From Streptomyces cellostaticus (GTDB lineage Bacteria; Actinomycetota; Actinomycetes; Streptomycetales; Streptomycetaceae): DNA of 64,000 nt. The DNA is taken from assembly GCF_023630175.1 (NCBI RefSeq), contig NZ_JALLIN010000018.1, positions 62,001 to 126,000 on the forward strand. The letters are read 5' to 3'. This document shows positions 1 to 8,594 of the stretch, one piece after another (within the stretch, counting starts at the first letter, position 1; every line of letters begins with the position of its first letter). Under the pieces are notes generated by a model. That model made no database searches. It saw only the letters and a program-made list of their open reading frames with translations, and had not been told where the DNA came from. Both the position numbers and the translations under genes were made by a program.

Positions 1-1
1 G

Positions 2-2722
2 ATCGTCAGCGCCGAGAACCCCTACGGCGAAGAAGTCGCGGTCTCGCCCACCCCGCTGATGTGGGACAGCAGCGGAGCGCCAGCCACCACGGACGGCGAC
101 GTCGGCGCCACCGCCCAGCCCACCGAGCCCGAATCCGCGGCCCCTTCGGACCCCGTCGTGCCCGACCCCAGCGACACTCCGACCGCCACGGCAGACGATC
201 CCGTCGAATCCGACGAGCAGAGCGACACCGATGTCGAGGACCTGCCCTCCGCGAGCGACGGTCCCGAACCGACTGTGGCGGAGTCTCCGCTGCCGTCCGC
301 CCCTCCGGAACCGACCCCGGCACCGTCACAGACCGGCTCCGCTGCCACGCTGAGCCTGCCTTCCCTCGACGGCCCCTCACCCGACTCTCGCGGCGATCTG
401 GTGGGGACCGACCTGTCCGCCGGACGGTGGACCATCACTCCGAACCAGGACTTCCTCACTGATCCGGACATCACCTACCCGGTGTTCATCGACCCCTCGG
501 TCAAGAAGCACGTCCAGAACTGGACCACGGCCTACGACCGGCACCCCACGGCCACCTTCTACAACGGCAAGGGCTTCAACAGGGGAGGAACGCACGAGGC
601 GCGGGTCGGCTTCGAATCCGACACCTGGGGCACCTCCCGCTCGTTCTTCAACATCACCTTCGACAAAGACCTCAAGGGAACAAAGATCAGCAGCGCGAAG
701 CTTCGCCTGCTGGAGACCTACTCCTGGTCCTGCAGTGCCCGCTCCATGAGCGTGCACATCACCGGCGAGATCAACGCCCACACCAACTGGCGCAACGCGC
801 CCAAACTTCACGACGGCAACAAGCTCGCCACCAAGAGCTTCGCGCACGGCTGGAAGGCATCCAGCTGCCGTGACTCCTACGAAGCGTTCGACGTGAAGAA
901 GGGCGCCCAGAAGACCGCCGACGACGGCGACGACACCATCACTTTCGGACTGCGCGCCCGCGACGAGCATTCCCAGTACGCGTGGAAGAAGTTCCAGGCC
1001 AACGGCGACTTCTCCCCGTACCTGGAGCTCGTCTACAACCGAAAGCCTACGATCGTCTCCAACTCCTTGGACTTGGGGCCGGACGCCAAGTGCACCACCA
1101 CCAAGCCCTATGTCCGCATGGGCTCCGCCGATCTGACCTTCACCGCCAAGGCCACGGACAAGGACAAGAACCTCAACTACCTCGACTTCGACCTCTGGCC
1201 CACGGGCCAGTGGCAGAGCACCGGTGACCTTCTCAAGACGGCCGGCAAGGTGTCCGTCGGGGCCGATACCGGCACGGCACTGAAGACGACGAAGGGTTTT
1301 TCCACCACCGGCCTGAAGGACGGCACCACGTACTCGTGGCGGGTCCGAGCCGTCGACGACGCCGCAAGCTCGTCGGCCTTCTACCCGAGCAAGTCCGTCT
1401 GCCGGTTCGTCCTGGACACCACCGCCCCCCGACCGCCCGAGGTCACGTCCGTCGACTTCCCCGACGCCGACGGGTCCGAGAACGGATTCGGCAGTGGTGC
1501 CGAGGACGCCATCTGGAGCACCAAGAAGTTCGGCACGCCCGGCTCCTTCACCTTCCGCGCCGTCAACTCCGACGTTGTGCGCTACGAATACGGCTTCAAC
1601 TCACCCAGCTACACGGGCCAGATTGCGCGCACGGCCGGCACCGCCACGAGCGTCAAGACCACCATCACCGATGCCAAGCCGCCGACCGCCGGCCCCAACG
1701 TGCTCTACGTCCGCACCCTCGACAGCGCGGGCAACTATTCCGACCCGCTGAAGTACTTCTTCTACGTCACGCCTCGCGACCAGGCCGATGCCCCCGGCGA
1801 CTTCACCGGCGACAAGCTGCCCGATTTGATGGTGGTCACAGAAGGCGGCAATCTTGCCCTCTACCCGTCGCAAGCCGACAAAGACCTGGTCAAGGGAACG
1901 GGCGACCTGGACTACTCCATGGCAGGAGCCTACCGAGCCAACCCCGATAAGGACCCGAACGGCGACGAACTGCCACCATACGTCGCCGCGTCCTCCGGTC
2001 ATTTCAAGAACGCGCTCATCACCCACAACGGTGACATCATCGGCGGCGACGGTCTCCAGGACCTCGTCGTCCGCCTCGACGGCAAACTCTGGGTCTACCC
2101 CGGAGACGGCTACGGCGCCGTCAACACCGACAAGCGGCGCGAGGTCCTTCTGCCCGACGGCGCCCCCAGCCCGGCCGCCTTCACCCAGATCGTCAGTGCC
2201 GGCGACGCCACCGGAGACGGACGCCCCGACTTCTTCGCCACCGTCAAAGGCTCCAACGATGACGAACTCTGGGCCTTCACCGGCTACCACGGCGCCACCA
2301 TCGACCAGGCCGTCAAGCTGTCCGCCTCCGCCTGGAAGGACCGAGACCTCGTCACCGTCCAGGACATCACCGGCGACGGCGTCACCGACCTCCTCTACCG
2401 CACCGACGTGTCCGCCCGGCTCCTACTGCGCAAGGGCATCGCAGCAAGTGGCGGCGGAGTCAATCTGAACTCGCTCGCAGCCGCGGCGAACAGTTCCGGC
2501 GGCGTCGACCTCGAGTACGGGGCGTCCGGCTGGTCCAGCACCAGCCTCCCCTTCGTCGTCGGCACTCCCAGCGCCGACGGGGACACCGTCCCTGACATCT
2601 GGGCCGTCCGGTCCGACGGATCCGTGCGCTTCTACTCGGGCAGCAAGACAAAGCTGACCGGCTCCGGAACCGAAATCATCACTCCGCGCGACTACTGGAA
2701 GACCCGTATCGCCGTCGGCTGA
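2..2722 (+). CDS. Secreted DNRLRE / FG-GAP repeat protein, 5' truncated
   Basis: The reading frame is already open at the window edge, so the N-terminus (presumably a signal peptide) lies outside; about 906 residues are visible. An acidic Pro/Ser/Thr-rich stretch (nt 60-370) is followed by a DNRLRE-type module (nt ~480-1050, including the text YPVFIDPSVKK), a fibronectin-III-like stretch (nt ~1050-1780), and FG-GAP/VCBS-like repeats with calcium-loop signatures such as GDFTGDKLPDL, GDATGDGRPDF and DITGDGVTDLL (nt ~1795-2400). Known Streptomyces proteins of this build are large exported proteins, often with RHS/toxin or adhesin relatives. I see no catalytic module in the visible part, so the function is unknown. 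A strong hairpin follows the stop. Confidence 0.8.
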   Translation: MVSAENPYGEEVAVSPTPLMWDSSGAPATTDGDVGATAQPTEPESAAPSDPVVPDPSDTPTATADDPVESDEQSDTDVEDLPSASDGPEPTVAESPLPSAPPEPTPAPSQTGSAATLSLPSLDGPSPDSRGDLVGTDLSAGRWTITPNQDFLTDPDITYPVFIDPSVKKHVQNWTTAYDRHPTATFYNGKGFNRGGTHEARVGFESDTWGTSRSFFNITFDKDLKGTKISSAKLRLLETYSWSCSARSMSVHITGEINAHTNWRNAPKLHDGNKLATKSFAHGWKASSCRDSYEAFDVKKGAQKTADDGDDTITFGLRARDEHSQYAWKKFQANGDFSPYLELVYNRKPTIVSNSLDLGPDAKCTTTKPYVRMGSADLTFTAKATDKDKNLNYLDFDLWPTGQWQSTGDLLKTAGKVSVGADTGTALKTTKGFSTTGLKDGTTYSWRVRAVDDAASSSAFYPSKSVCRFVLDTTAPRPPEVTSVDFPDADGSENGFGSGAEDAIWSTKKFGTPGSFTFRAVNSDVVRYEYGFNSPSYTGQIARTAGTATSVKTTITDAKPPTAGPNVLYVRTLDSAGNYSDPLKYFFYVTPRDQADAPGDFTGDKLPDLMVVTEGGNLALYPSQADKDLVKGTGDLDYSMAGAYRANPDKDPNGDELPPYVAASSGHFKNALITHNGDIIGGDGLQDLVVRLDGKLWVYPGDGYGAVNTDKRREVLLPDGAPSPAAFTQIVSAGDATGDGRPDFFATVKGSNDDELWAFTGYHGATIDQAVKLSASAWKDRDLVTVQDITGDGVTDLLYRTDVSARLLLRKGIAASGGGVNLNSLAAAANSSGGVDLEYGASGWSSTSLPFVVGTPSADGDTVPDIWAVRSDGSVRFYSGSKTKLTGSGTEIITPRDYWKTRIAVG

Positions 2723-2735
2723 CGAACTGCGGTGA

Positions 2736-2777
2736 GTCGTTGTGCCCCACGCGCCTCAAGCCGTGGGGCACAACGAC
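2736..2777 (+). terminator. Intrinsic terminator hairpin
   Basis: A perfect 16-bp stem (2736-2751 with 2762-2777) and a 10-nt loop start 13 bases after the stop of the FG-GAP gene. There is no clear T-tract, which is usual in Streptomyces. Confidence 0.75.
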
Positions 2778-2964
2778 ATGCAAATGCCTCGACCGCCAGT
2801 CGTACGGGCCGTCGCCATTCACCATGAAAGCGGCTCCTCCGACGTCCACCCTGGACTCACAGGGGGCGCCGAGGTGGTCCGGACCCGTTGAACGCGCGAG
2901 CCGGGGCGAAGCCGATGTCTGCGCTCCCGGACGACCGGCCGGCACCTGGGCGAGGGGTGACGGC

Positions 2965-3333
2965 CTAGTCCCCGTAGGCCGCCCGCAGGGCCTCCCGTAC
3001 GGCGGCCAGGGCGTCCTCCTCGGCCAACCCGAGCCGGTGCGCCCGCTCCGCGTAGGCCTGGGCGGCCGACGCGGCCTCGCGCACCGCGGCCGGGCCGGCG
3101 GCCGCCACGACCGTGCCGTTGCGGCCCCGCGTCTCGATCACCCCGTCGCCCTCCAGCGCGCGGTACGCCTTGGCCACCGTGTTCACCGCGAGCCCCAGCG
3201 ACTCGGCCAGCCCCCGCACGGTCGGCAGCCGGTAGCCCACCGGCAGGGCCCCGGACCGTGCCTGCTCAGAGATCTGCGCCCGTACCTGCTCATACGGCGG
3301 CGCGCTGTCATCGATGTGGATCTTCAGGCTCAC
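2965..3333 (-). CDS. GntR-family regulator, short YtrA-like type
   Basis: This is a predicted DNA-binding repressor of about 122 residues. A GntR winged helix fills the N-terminal half (YEQVRAQI, then LPTVRGLAESLGLAVNTVAK) and a short helical tail follows. There is no large effector domain, so it is of the small YtrA type. I chose the GTG at 3333 because the family usually begins just before the DSAPPYEQ stretch, and a -10-like GACAAT lies 6 nt upstream, as in leaderless transcripts; a GTG at 3372 is an alternative. It diverges from the GNAT gene, with about 70 bp shared, and could control it. YtrA regulators normally sit beside ABC transporters; none is adjacent here, so the target is unclear. 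Confidence 0.85.
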   Translation of the reverse strand: MSLKIHIDDSAPPYEQVRAQISEQARSGALPVGYRLPTVRGLAESLGLAVNTVAKAYRALEGDGVIETRGRNGTVVAAAGPAAVREAASAAQAYAERAHRLGLAEEDALAAVREALRAAYGD

Positions 3334-3404
3334 AGGCCGATTGTCCCGCACCCGGCGGAAAATGGGAGGCACCCCCGGGATCCCGGCCCGTACGGTGCCT
3401 CACC

Positions 3405-4334
3405 ATGACAGTGATCGTGCGCGATCTGCGCGTCGACGTCCCGGGCGAGGCAGAGGCATACGCCCGGGTCCGCCATCTCACCCTGCCCTACATGCTGTTC
3501 ACCCCGGAATCCGTCCGCCACGTCATCACCCACAGCCATCCCGACGCCCACTTCCGCTCGCTGGTCGCCGTCGAGGACGGCGAGGTGATCGGCGTCGCCG
3601 GGGTGTGCCTGGCGCACGACAGCCCGGAGCCGGGCCAGGGCGTCCTCAACGTGTACGTCCGGCCGGACCGGACCGGCCGGGGGGCGGGCCGGCTACTCGT
3701 CCGCGCCGCCGAGGAGCACCTCGACGCCGTCGGCGCGACCCGGCTCTACACCTGGGTCCTCGACGAGCCCGCCAACCGCGCCTTCGCCGAGCGGAACGGC
3801 TTCACCGCGGGACGCCCGGCCCACTTCCTCCGCCTCGACCTGGCGGACGGCACCCTCCCGCCGCTCCCCGGGACCCCGCCGGGCGTCGAGCTGCGCAGCG
3901 CCGCGGACTTCGCGGACGACCCGCGCCCGCTGTTCGAGCTGGACGCGGCGACGGTGGCCGACGAACCGGGCATGGTGTCCATCGAGTTCACGGACTACGA
4001 CGCCTGGCTCGAGGAGAACTGGCGGCATCCGCTGCTGAACCACGAGCTGACCACGGTCGCCGTCGTCGACGGGCGGCCGGTCGCCTTCACCGTGGCCTAC
4101 ACCGACGGCGGCACCCGCTACACCACCTCGATGACCGGCACGCTGCGCGGCCACCGCGGCCGTGGCCTGGCCAAGCTGGCCAAGATCCACTCGCTGCACC
4201 GGGCCCGCGCCGCCGGCGTCACCGAGGCGTTCACGGGCAACGACGCCGGCAACGACCCGATGATCGCGATCAACAAGTGGCTCGGGTACGAGATCTGCGC
4301 GACGGAGGTGCGCTATGTCCGCGCCGTCGGCTGA
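3405..4334 (+). CDS. Tandem GNAT N-acetyltransferase
   Basis: A 309-residue protein with two GNAT folds. The first carries VIGVAGV and the acetyl-CoA loop RTGRGAGR (residues 89-96); the second carries TSMTGTLRGHRGRGLA near residue 245-255. The double-domain layout resembles mycothiol synthase and related Streptomyces resistance-type acetyltransferases. The substrate cannot be told from sequence. The ATG at 3405 was preferred over the longer frame because a TACGGT -10-like box lies 8 nt before it, fitting a leaderless transcript, and the upstream extension is low-complexity. The 3' end overlaps the DUF402 gene by 20 nt, so the two are probably co-transcribed. Confidence 0.85.
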   Translation: MTVIVRDLRVDVPGEAEAYARVRHLTLPYMLFTPESVRHVITHSHPDAHFRSLVAVEDGEVIGVAGVCLAHDSPEPGQGVLNVYVRPDRTGRGAGRLLVRAAEEHLDAVGATRLYTWVLDEPANRAFAERNGFTAGRPAHFLRLDLADGTLPPLPGTPPGVELRSAADFADDPRPLFELDAATVADEPGMVSIEFTDYDAWLEENWRHPLLNHELTTVAVVDGRPVAFTVAYTDGGTRYTTSMTGTLRGHRGRGLAKLAKIHSLHRARAAGVTEAFTGNDAGNDPMIAINKWLGYEICATEVRYVRAVG

Positions 4335-4815
4335 GCCGGCCGGCCGGGTGGAGGTCGTCCTGGTCAAGGGCGGTCGCACGAAGATCCGTTACCCCGCGGA
4401 GCTGCTGCACGAGGACGGCGTCCGCGTCTCGGTGCGTGCCCCGTGGGCGGGCGAGGGCGTGCGCGACTTCGGCTTCGTGCGCTTCGAGCCCGGTGACGTG
4501 TTCACCGAGCACTACTGGCGGGACCGGTGGTACTCGGTGAAGGAGGTCCGTGCCGGGGACGGCACCCTGAAGGGCTGGTACTGCGACGTCACCCGGCCGG
4601 CCGTCCGGTCCGGCACCGGACTGGTCGTCGAGGACCTCGACCTGGACCTGTGGTGCTCGGCCGACGGCCTCGACATCCGACGGCTGGACGAGGACGAGTT
4701 CGCCGAGAGCGGGCTGGCGGAGCGGGACCCGGAGGCCGCGTCCGCCGCCGTGGCCGCGCTGGAGGAGCTGGAGGCGCTGGCCCGCGAGGGCGGCTTCGAC
4801 GTCCTGCCGGCCTGA
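4315..4815 (+). CDS. DUF402 (FomD-like) protein
   Basis: A 166-residue protein with the DUF402 pattern: HYWRDRWYSV, GWYCDVTRP, then DLDLDLWCSADG and LDEDEF. Some DUF402 members are nucleoside di/triphosphate phosphatases, and FomD hydrolyses a CMP-phosphonate intermediate; the Asp/Glu-rich conserved core would bind divalent metal. Whether this protein acts on nucleotides is an inference from the family. The ATG has a good GGAGG site 6 nt upstream, inside the end of the GNAT gene, so translation is probably coupled. Confidence 0.85.
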   Translation: MSAPSAEPAGRVEVVLVKGGRTKIRYPAELLHEDGVRVSVRAPWAGEGVRDFGFVRFEPGDVFTEHYWRDRWYSVKEVRAGDGTLKGWYCDVTRPAVRSGTGLVVEDLDLDLWCSADGLDIRRLDEDEFAESGLAERDPEAASAAVAALEELEALAREGGFDVLPA

Positions 4816-4856
4816 GGCCGCCGAGCGGCCCCGCGGGCGCGGGCCCCCGGCCGCCG

Positions 4857-5477
4857 CTACACGGTCGCCAGCACCGCGTACCGCTCGTCGTCCACGGCTC
4901 CGCCCCACAGCATCGGGTCGCCGGACAGCCGCTCCACCCGCGTGTGCAGGGCGACCGGCTCCAGCAGGGACACGAGCCCGGCGGCGGGTATGCCGACCGG
5001 GCTGAGGGTCCCCCAGACGCCCTCGACCAGCACGAACCGGCCCCCGGGCCGCAGCAGGGCGCGCCAGTGGCGCAGGACGCGCGCCGGGTCGGGCAGGGTC
5101 CACAGCACATGCCGGACCAGGACCACGTCGTGGCTCCGCTCGCGCACCGGCGGTGACGCGGCGTCGCCCCGCAGAACCGCCGCGCCGCGACCGGCGAGCT
5201 TGGCCCGGGCCAGTTCGACCATGGCCGGGGAACTGTCCACCGCGGTCACCCGGTGTCCCTGCTCGGCGGCGAGGAGGGACAGGCTTCCGGTGCCGCAGCC
5301 GAGGTCGAGGACGTCGGCGGGGTGTCCGGGCAGCCAGTCGCGCAGCCGGTCCGCCCAGGCGGCGCGCACCTCGGGGTCGCGCAGTCCGTGGTCGGGCTCG
5401 TCGTCGAAGGCGGCGGCCTGCGCGTCCCAGTCCACCCCGGCGTCCGTCGCGGCCCGGTGGCCGCTCTCGTTCGTCAT
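4857..5477 (-). CDS. Class I SAM-dependent methyltransferase
   Basis: A 206-residue Rossmann methyltransferase. Motif I is VLDLGCGTG (residues 56-64), the acidic strand-2 end is TAVDSSP (D81), and LRPGGRFVLVEG is the motif III region. It is of the UbiE/Methyltransf_11 type, acting on an unknown small molecule. The ATG at 5477 was chosen because the longer frame is Pro/Arg-rich and unlike the family. It converges on the DUF402 gene with only 41 bp between them. Confidence 0.85.
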   Translation of the reverse strand: MTNESGHRAATDAGVDWDAQAAAFDDEPDHGLRDPEVRAAWADRLRDWLPGHPADVLDLGCGTGSLSLLAAEQGHRVTAVDSSPAMVELARAKLAGRGAAVLRGDAASPPVRERSHDVVLVRHVLWTLPDPARVLRHWRALLRPGGRFVLVEGVWGTLSPVGIPAAGLVSLLEPVALHTRVERLSGDPMLWGGAVDDERYAVLATV

Positions 5478-5590
5478 GCGCCGAAGAGTGACATCCACCA
5501 CTGACAATCCGGCACCGGCGAGCGAGTCTTCCCGAAAGCGCCCGCCTCCGTGGCGACACGGAACCCGGCAGGCGCCGTGAGGAGGCAGCC

Positions 5591-5725
5591 ATGCGCCGTA
5601 CGACCGTGCAGAAGCCGCTGAAGAGGACGGACCGCCGCCGGCTCCGTGAGGAGGCGGAGGAGCGCCCGGCCGGGCGCCCGGAGGTGCGAGGGGACATCGC
5701 ACGCACCTGGTGGCCCGAAGGGTAG
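5591..5725 (+). CDS. Small basic protein, 44 aa, unknown
   Basis: A short frame of 44 residues starts with ATG behind a strong ribosome site (GGAGG, 6 nt upstream). It is rich in Arg, Lys and Glu (MRRTTVQKPLKRTDRRRLRE at the N-terminus) and ends in TWWPEG. No membrane segment or Cys is visible. It sits between the methyltransferase start and the symporter stop, on the opposite strand to both. I know no function; the ribosome site, the codon use and the high lysine/arginine content suggest a real small gene. Confidence 0.55.
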   Translation: MRRTTVQKPLKRTDRRRLREEAEERPAGRPEVRGDIARTWWPEG

Positions 5726-5759
5726 TCGGCCGGTTCCGCCCCGGGCGGACCGTACGGCC

Positions 5760-7256
5760 TCAGAACCTGGGGTCGGAGAACTGGACCTGGACCAGTTCGG
5801 CGGCCTCCTCCTCCGTCTCGACGGAGGGCGGGGACCCGGCCAGCGGCTCGTTGGCGGTCTCCTTCATGCACAGGACGGCGACGACGCCCACGGCGGCGGC
5901 CGCCGTGGCGTAGTAGGCCGGCATGAGGTCGGTACCGAAGGCACCGATCAGCGCGGTGATCACCAGCGGGGTCGTGCCGCCGAAGAGCGATGTCGAGAGG
6001 TTGTAGGCGACCGCGAGGGAGCCGTAGCGGACGGGGGTGGGAAAGATCGCCGGGAGCGCCGCCGACATCGTGCCGAGCATCGCCACCAGGGAGAGGCCCA
6101 TCAGGACGAGGCCCAGGGCGATGAGCGCGACGCCACCCTGCCGGATGAGCAGGAAGGACGGCACGGACAGGACGAGGAATCCGAGCATGCCGGTCATCAG
6201 CAGCGGCTTGCGTCCGAAGCGGTCCGAGAGCCGTCCGACCTGGTTGATGACGCACATCTGCAGCACCATCACCACCAGCAGGATCAGCAGCCCGTGGTCG
6301 GTTCCGTAGCCCAGTTCGTCGGACAGGTACGTCGGCATGTACGACAGCAGCATGTAGTCGGTGACGTTGTACGCCGCGACGAGCGCGAGGCACAGCAGCA
6401 GCGGCCGCCAGTGGCGGGTGAAGATCCTGCCGAGGTCTCCGGCGGCCGAGGTCTCCACCGCGTCGGCGGCCTCGCTCGCTTGGGCCTGGCCGCCCTCCAG
6501 TTTCTGGAAGGCCGGGGTCTCGTCGAGCCTGAGCCGCAGGTACAGGCCGATGAGGCCGAGCGGGGCCGCGGCCAGGAACGGGATGCGCCAGCCCCAGTGC
6601 AGCATCTGGTCGTCGCTGAGGAAGGCGCTGAGGGCGACGACCAGGCCGGAGGCCCCGACGTATCCGGCGAGCGTGCCGAACTCCAGGAAGCTGCCGAAGT
6701 AGCCGCGCCGCTTGTCGGGCGCGTACTCGGCGATGAACGTCGACGCGCCTCCGTACTCTCCGCCGGTGGAGAACCCCTGCACCAGCCGGAACAGGATCAG
6801 CAGGGCCGGCGCCCACAGGCCGATGGCGGCGTGCGAGGGGATGAGGCCGATGGCGAAGGTCCCCACCGCCATCATGATCATGGTCGCGGCGAGGACGCGC
6901 TTGCGGCCCAGTTTGTCGCCGAGCGGCCCGAAGACCATGCCGCCGATCGGGCGTACGAGGAAGGCGACCGCGAAGGTCGCGAACGAGCCGAGGAGTTGGG
7001 CGGTACCGCTCGCGGAGGGGAAGAAGACCTCGCCGATGGTCGCGGCGAGATAGCTGTAGATGCCGAAGTCGTACCACTCCATCGCGTTGCCGAGGGCGGC
7101 GGCCTTGGTGGCGCGCTTGACCGCCGCCTCGTCGGTCACGGTGATGTCGCTGCGGCGGAGCTTCGGGTTGCGCCGCCGTTCGATCGCGCGGAACAGCGCC
7201 CGGTGACGCCTGACCGCAGCGTGGTCCACAGACTCGTCGTGGCCGGTCGCCGCCAT
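5760..7256 (-). CDS. MHS-family MFS symporter (ProP/ShiA-like)
   Basis: A 498-residue membrane protein of the metabolite:H+ symporter family, which imports small organic acids, betaine, proline or shikimate. Diagnostic text includes GNAMEWYDFGIYSYLA at the first helix, RPIGGMVFGPLGDKLGRK (the MFS loop 2-3 motif), LVQGFSTGGEYGG, and a long central loop before helix 7 with ETPAFQ. The start at 7256 was chosen over a longer frame because an AAGGAAC site lies just upstream and the hydrophilic leader MAATGHDESVDH is typical. Substrate is not decidable. It is transcribed alone, divergent from the LPMO gene with 290 bp between them. Confidence 0.88.
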   Translation of the reverse strand: MAATGHDESVDHAAVRRHRALFRAIERRRNPKLRRSDITVTDEAAVKRATKAAALGNAMEWYDFGIYSYLAATIGEVFFPSASGTAQLLGSFATFAVAFLVRPIGGMVFGPLGDKLGRKRVLAATMIMMAVGTFAIGLIPSHAAIGLWAPALLILFRLVQGFSTGGEYGGASTFIAEYAPDKRRGYFGSFLEFGTLAGYVGASGLVVALSAFLSDDQMLHWGWRIPFLAAAPLGLIGLYLRLRLDETPAFQKLEGGQAQASEAADAVETSAAGDLGRIFTRHWRPLLLCLALVAAYNVTDYMLLSYMPTYLSDELGYGTDHGLLILLVVMVLQMCVINQVGRLSDRFGRKPLLMTGMLGFLVLSVPSFLLIRQGGVALIALGLVLMGLSLVAMLGTMSAALPAIFPTPVRYGSLAVAYNLSTSLFGGTTPLVITALIGAFGTDLMPAYYATAAAAVGVVAVLCMKETANEPLAGSPPSVETEEEAAELVQVQFSDPRF

Positions 7257-7546
7257 GTACACGTTCCTTTCGCCGTCGTCCCACCTCCGCCTGCACCGAT
7301 CTCGCGGGCTCAAACGGGCCGTTGTCCCGCGGGTTCGCCCGATCGCTCCGCGTCACGGCCGGCGCGGCGCCCCGCGGTTACCTGAGCCCAGCCTCAGCAC
7401 TCCCTTAACGCCGCCATAAGGATCTCCCCGAACCGCTCCCGGCGGGCGATTCCACGGCTCCCCCGGGCTAGCTTCGAACCACCCCACGGGATCCGAGCCG
7501 CCTCGCAGGACCCTCGCCCCACAGGACCGTTCCAAGGAGTTCCCCC

Positions 7547-8536
7547 ATGCCCGCACGCCGCAAGGCCGCCGCCGTCACCCTCGCCGCGACGGGGATGGCC
7601 GCGCTCGCCTCGGTGCCCGCGTCCGCGCACGGCTCGATGGGCGATCCGGTCAGCCGGATAGCGCAGTGCTACGCCGAGGGCCCGGAGAGCCCGGCGTCGG
7701 CGGCGTGCTCGGCCGCCGTGGCGGCGGGCGGCACCCAGGCGCTCTACGACTGGAACGGCGTCCGGATCGGCGACGCCGCCGGCCGCCACCGGGAACTGAT
7801 CCCCGACGGCAGGCTGTGCAGCGCCGGGAACGAGGAGTTCAAGGGGCTGGACCTGGCCCGCTCCGACTGGCCGGCGACGCGCGTGCACAGCGGGGCGTAC
7901 ACCTTCAAGTACCGGGTGACCGCACCGCACAAGGGCACCTTCAAGGTGTACGCGACCCGGTCCGGTTACGACCCGGCGAAGCCGCTCGCCTGGTCCGACC
8001 TGGACCTGGAGCACCCGGTCGCGACGGCCACCGACCCGGTCCCCTCGGGGGGTTTCTCCACGTTCGCGGGCACCCTTCCCGAGCGCACCGGCCGGCAGCT
8101 CCTCTACGCGGTCTGGCAGCGCTCGGACAGCCCGGAGGCCTTCTACTCCTGCTCCGACGTGGACTTCGGCGGCAGCGGTGGCGCCGGTGGCACCACCGGT
8201 GCCAACGCCGGTGGTGCCACCGGTGACGACGCCACCCCGGTGCCGAGCGCCTCCGCGCCCTCCGACGAGCAGATCGAGGCGGGCTCCGGACGGTCCACGA
8301 TCGAGCACCACGGGCACGGGGACGACGACGCGAGCACGTCCGCGCGGCCCACCGCGGCGGCGGCCGGGGCCAACCGGCCGGAGGCCGCCGGTTCCGCGCG
8401 GAACCTGGCCGAGACGGGCGCCTCGACGGGCACCTCGTACGCCGCGATCGCCGGGGCGGCGGCACTGGCGATCGGCTCGGCGGCGCTGTTCGTCTCGGTC
8501 CGGCGGCGCGCGGCGGGCGGCCGGCCGGGCCGCTGA
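7547..8536 (+). CDS. AA10 lytic polysaccharide monooxygenase with LAETG sorting signal
   Basis: A 329-residue exported enzyme that cleaves chitin or cellulose oxidatively with copper. A signal peptide (1-27) ends in SASA, so the mature protein starts with His28 (HGSMGDP), the first ligand of the histidine brace; the second is probably His128 (TAPH). The AA10 domain spans about 28-205. A Gly/Thr and then Ala/Ser/His-rich linker leads to LAETG (287-291), a membrane helix (about 299-317) and an RRR tail: a complete sortase signal of the LAXTG class used by Streptomyces class E sortases. Most LPMOs carry a carbohydrate-binding module or are freely secreted; this one should be attached to the wall. 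The AAGGAG site is 9 nt before the ATG. Confidence 0.92.
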   Translation: MPARRKAAAVTLAATGMAALASVPASAHGSMGDPVSRIAQCYAEGPESPASAACSAAVAAGGTQALYDWNGVRIGDAAGRHRELIPDGRLCSAGNEEFKGLDLARSDWPATRVHSGAYTFKYRVTAPHKGTFKVYATRSGYDPAKPLAWSDLDLEHPVATATDPVPSGGFSTFAGTLPERTGRQLLYAVWQRSDSPEAFYSCSDVDFGGSGGAGGTTGANAGGATGDDATPVPSASAPSDEQIEAGSGRSTIEHHGHGDDDASTSARPTAAAAGANRPEAAGSARNLAETGASTGTSYAAIAGAAALAIGSAALFVSVRRRAAGGRPGR

Positions 8537-8548
8537 GCCGGTGGAACT

Positions 8549-8587
8549 CCGGGGCCCGTCCGGCGGCTCAGGCCGGACGGGCCCCGG
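8549..8587. terminator. Bidirectional terminator hairpin
   Basis: A perfect 16-bp stem (8549-8564 with 8572-8587) with a 7-nt loop fills the gap between the convergent LPMO and lipase genes and should serve both. Confidence 0.8.
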
Positions 8588-8594
8588 CGGCACG

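Noticed and set aside
4270..7356. Very long minus-strand ORF of 1028 codons
   Set aside because: It is the antisense/out-of-frame shadow of DUF402, methyltransferase and MHS transporter genes; Arg/Pro/Gly-rich text without domains.
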